DNA of 64,000 nucleotides from Helicobacter sp. NHP19-012 (GTDB lineage Bacteria; Campylobacterota; Campylobacteria; Campylobacterales; Helicobacteraceae): NCBI RefSeq assembly GCF_019703325.1, contig NZ_AP024819.1, positions 1,364,001 to 1,428,000 of the forward strand, read 5' to 3'. Shown piece by piece: positions 63,839 to 64,000 of this stretch (position 1 is its first letter; each line of letters starts with the position of its first letter). The notes under the pieces were generated by a model. It saw only the letters and a program-made list of their open reading frames with translations, ran no database searches and was not told where the DNA came from. The position numbers and the translations under genes were made by a program.

Positions 63839-64000
63839 AACTCAACACCTATGAAAAGCAGTCCTTGCGCCGTTTTGTGGGGCTGTATTTGGGCTCGTCT
63901 TTTGTGCTCATTGTGTTCATCGCCCTATTGTTCCTCCACAATGCCAAGAGCATTTTTTTAGAAAGCACTGAGGCCCGCCTACAAAGCCAAAGCAACCAGC
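63835..64000 (+). CDS. Histidine kinase, N-terminal part (CrdS-like), cut by window edge
   Basis: It starts at an ATGA overlap with the response regulator gene. The first 55 residues include a membrane helix (FVGLYLGSSFVLIVFIALLF) and the start of a periplasmic sensor region (SIFLESTEARLQSQSNQ). The kinase domain lies beyond the window. The two genes form one two-component operon. Confidence 0.75.
   Translation, partial: MKLNTYEKQSLRRFVGLYLGSSFVLIVFIALLFLHNAKSIFLESTEARLQSQSNQ

Overview
The window looks like chromosomal DNA of a gastric, non-pylori Helicobacter (felis/bizzozeronii/heilmannii type; the species is an inference). The evidence is a set of Helicobacter-specific genes: cholesterol alpha-glucosyltransferase, oorDABC, a GroES with a Cys/His-rich tail, gamma-glutamyltranspeptidase, an LpxR-like lipid A deacylase, and FlgR/FlgS. 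Many short blocks keep the gene order I recall from H. pylori, but the blocks are shuffled relative to each other and separated by accessory genes. I see no rRNA, tRNA, CRISPR array or intact insertion sequence.

Layout. 0-2 kb: TonB-like gene, fliO, fliN. 2-6.8 kb: nth, feoA, a split AsmA-like gene, mltG. 6.8-12.5 kb: oorDABC, then a lysA/chorismate-mutase fusion and a DUF2156 gene. 12.6-13.8 kb: a small orphan gene and two tandem Sel1-repeat genes. 13.9-17.8 kb: dnaX-tsaE-lptB-rpoN. 17.8-22.9 kb: ggt, speE, coaE, a type II restriction-modification pair, a YtfJ-like protein. 22.9-28 kb: metG, a Mur-like gene, cmoB, a hotdog protein, cgt. 28-30.4 kb: flgI-flgJ-flgS. 30.4-33 kb: a decayed stretch without intact genes. 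33-38.5 kb: an old-yellow-enzyme homologue, an RNA pseudouridine synthase, dnaE. 38.5-42.9 kb: a methyltransferase pseudogene, then an accessory cassette with a zinc-ribbon dynamin-like GTPase and three helical partner proteins. 43-49.3 kb: groES-groEL, dnaG and three more genes. 49.3-54.2 kb: cysK-cysE-selD (selD needs a selenocysteine TGA), an aldo/keto reductase, flgR. 54.2-64 kb: a GmrSD-like gene, gyrA, dgkA, lpxR, a K+ channel, rpmB, cytochrome c peroxidase, crdR and the start of its kinase.

Reading caution. At least ten genes are broken by shifts that one base would repair, mostly in homopolymer runs. One of them is groEL, which is expected to be essential. Many of these breaks are therefore probably sequencing or assembly errors. 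I annotate such genes at full length and mark the position of the shift. The exception worth testing as real biology is the 8-base G tract at the start of the dynamin-like gene, which looks like the phase-variable tracts known in Helicobacter and Campylobacter.

Most interesting points: the dynamin-like cassette with its poly-G switch and upstream tandem repeats; selD with an in-frame TGA at the active-site position; the LysA-chorismate mutase-degenerate prephenate dehydratase fusion; a GAFTDA variant in FlgR; a near-leaderless crdR; and a GmrSD-type gene inserted next to gyrA.
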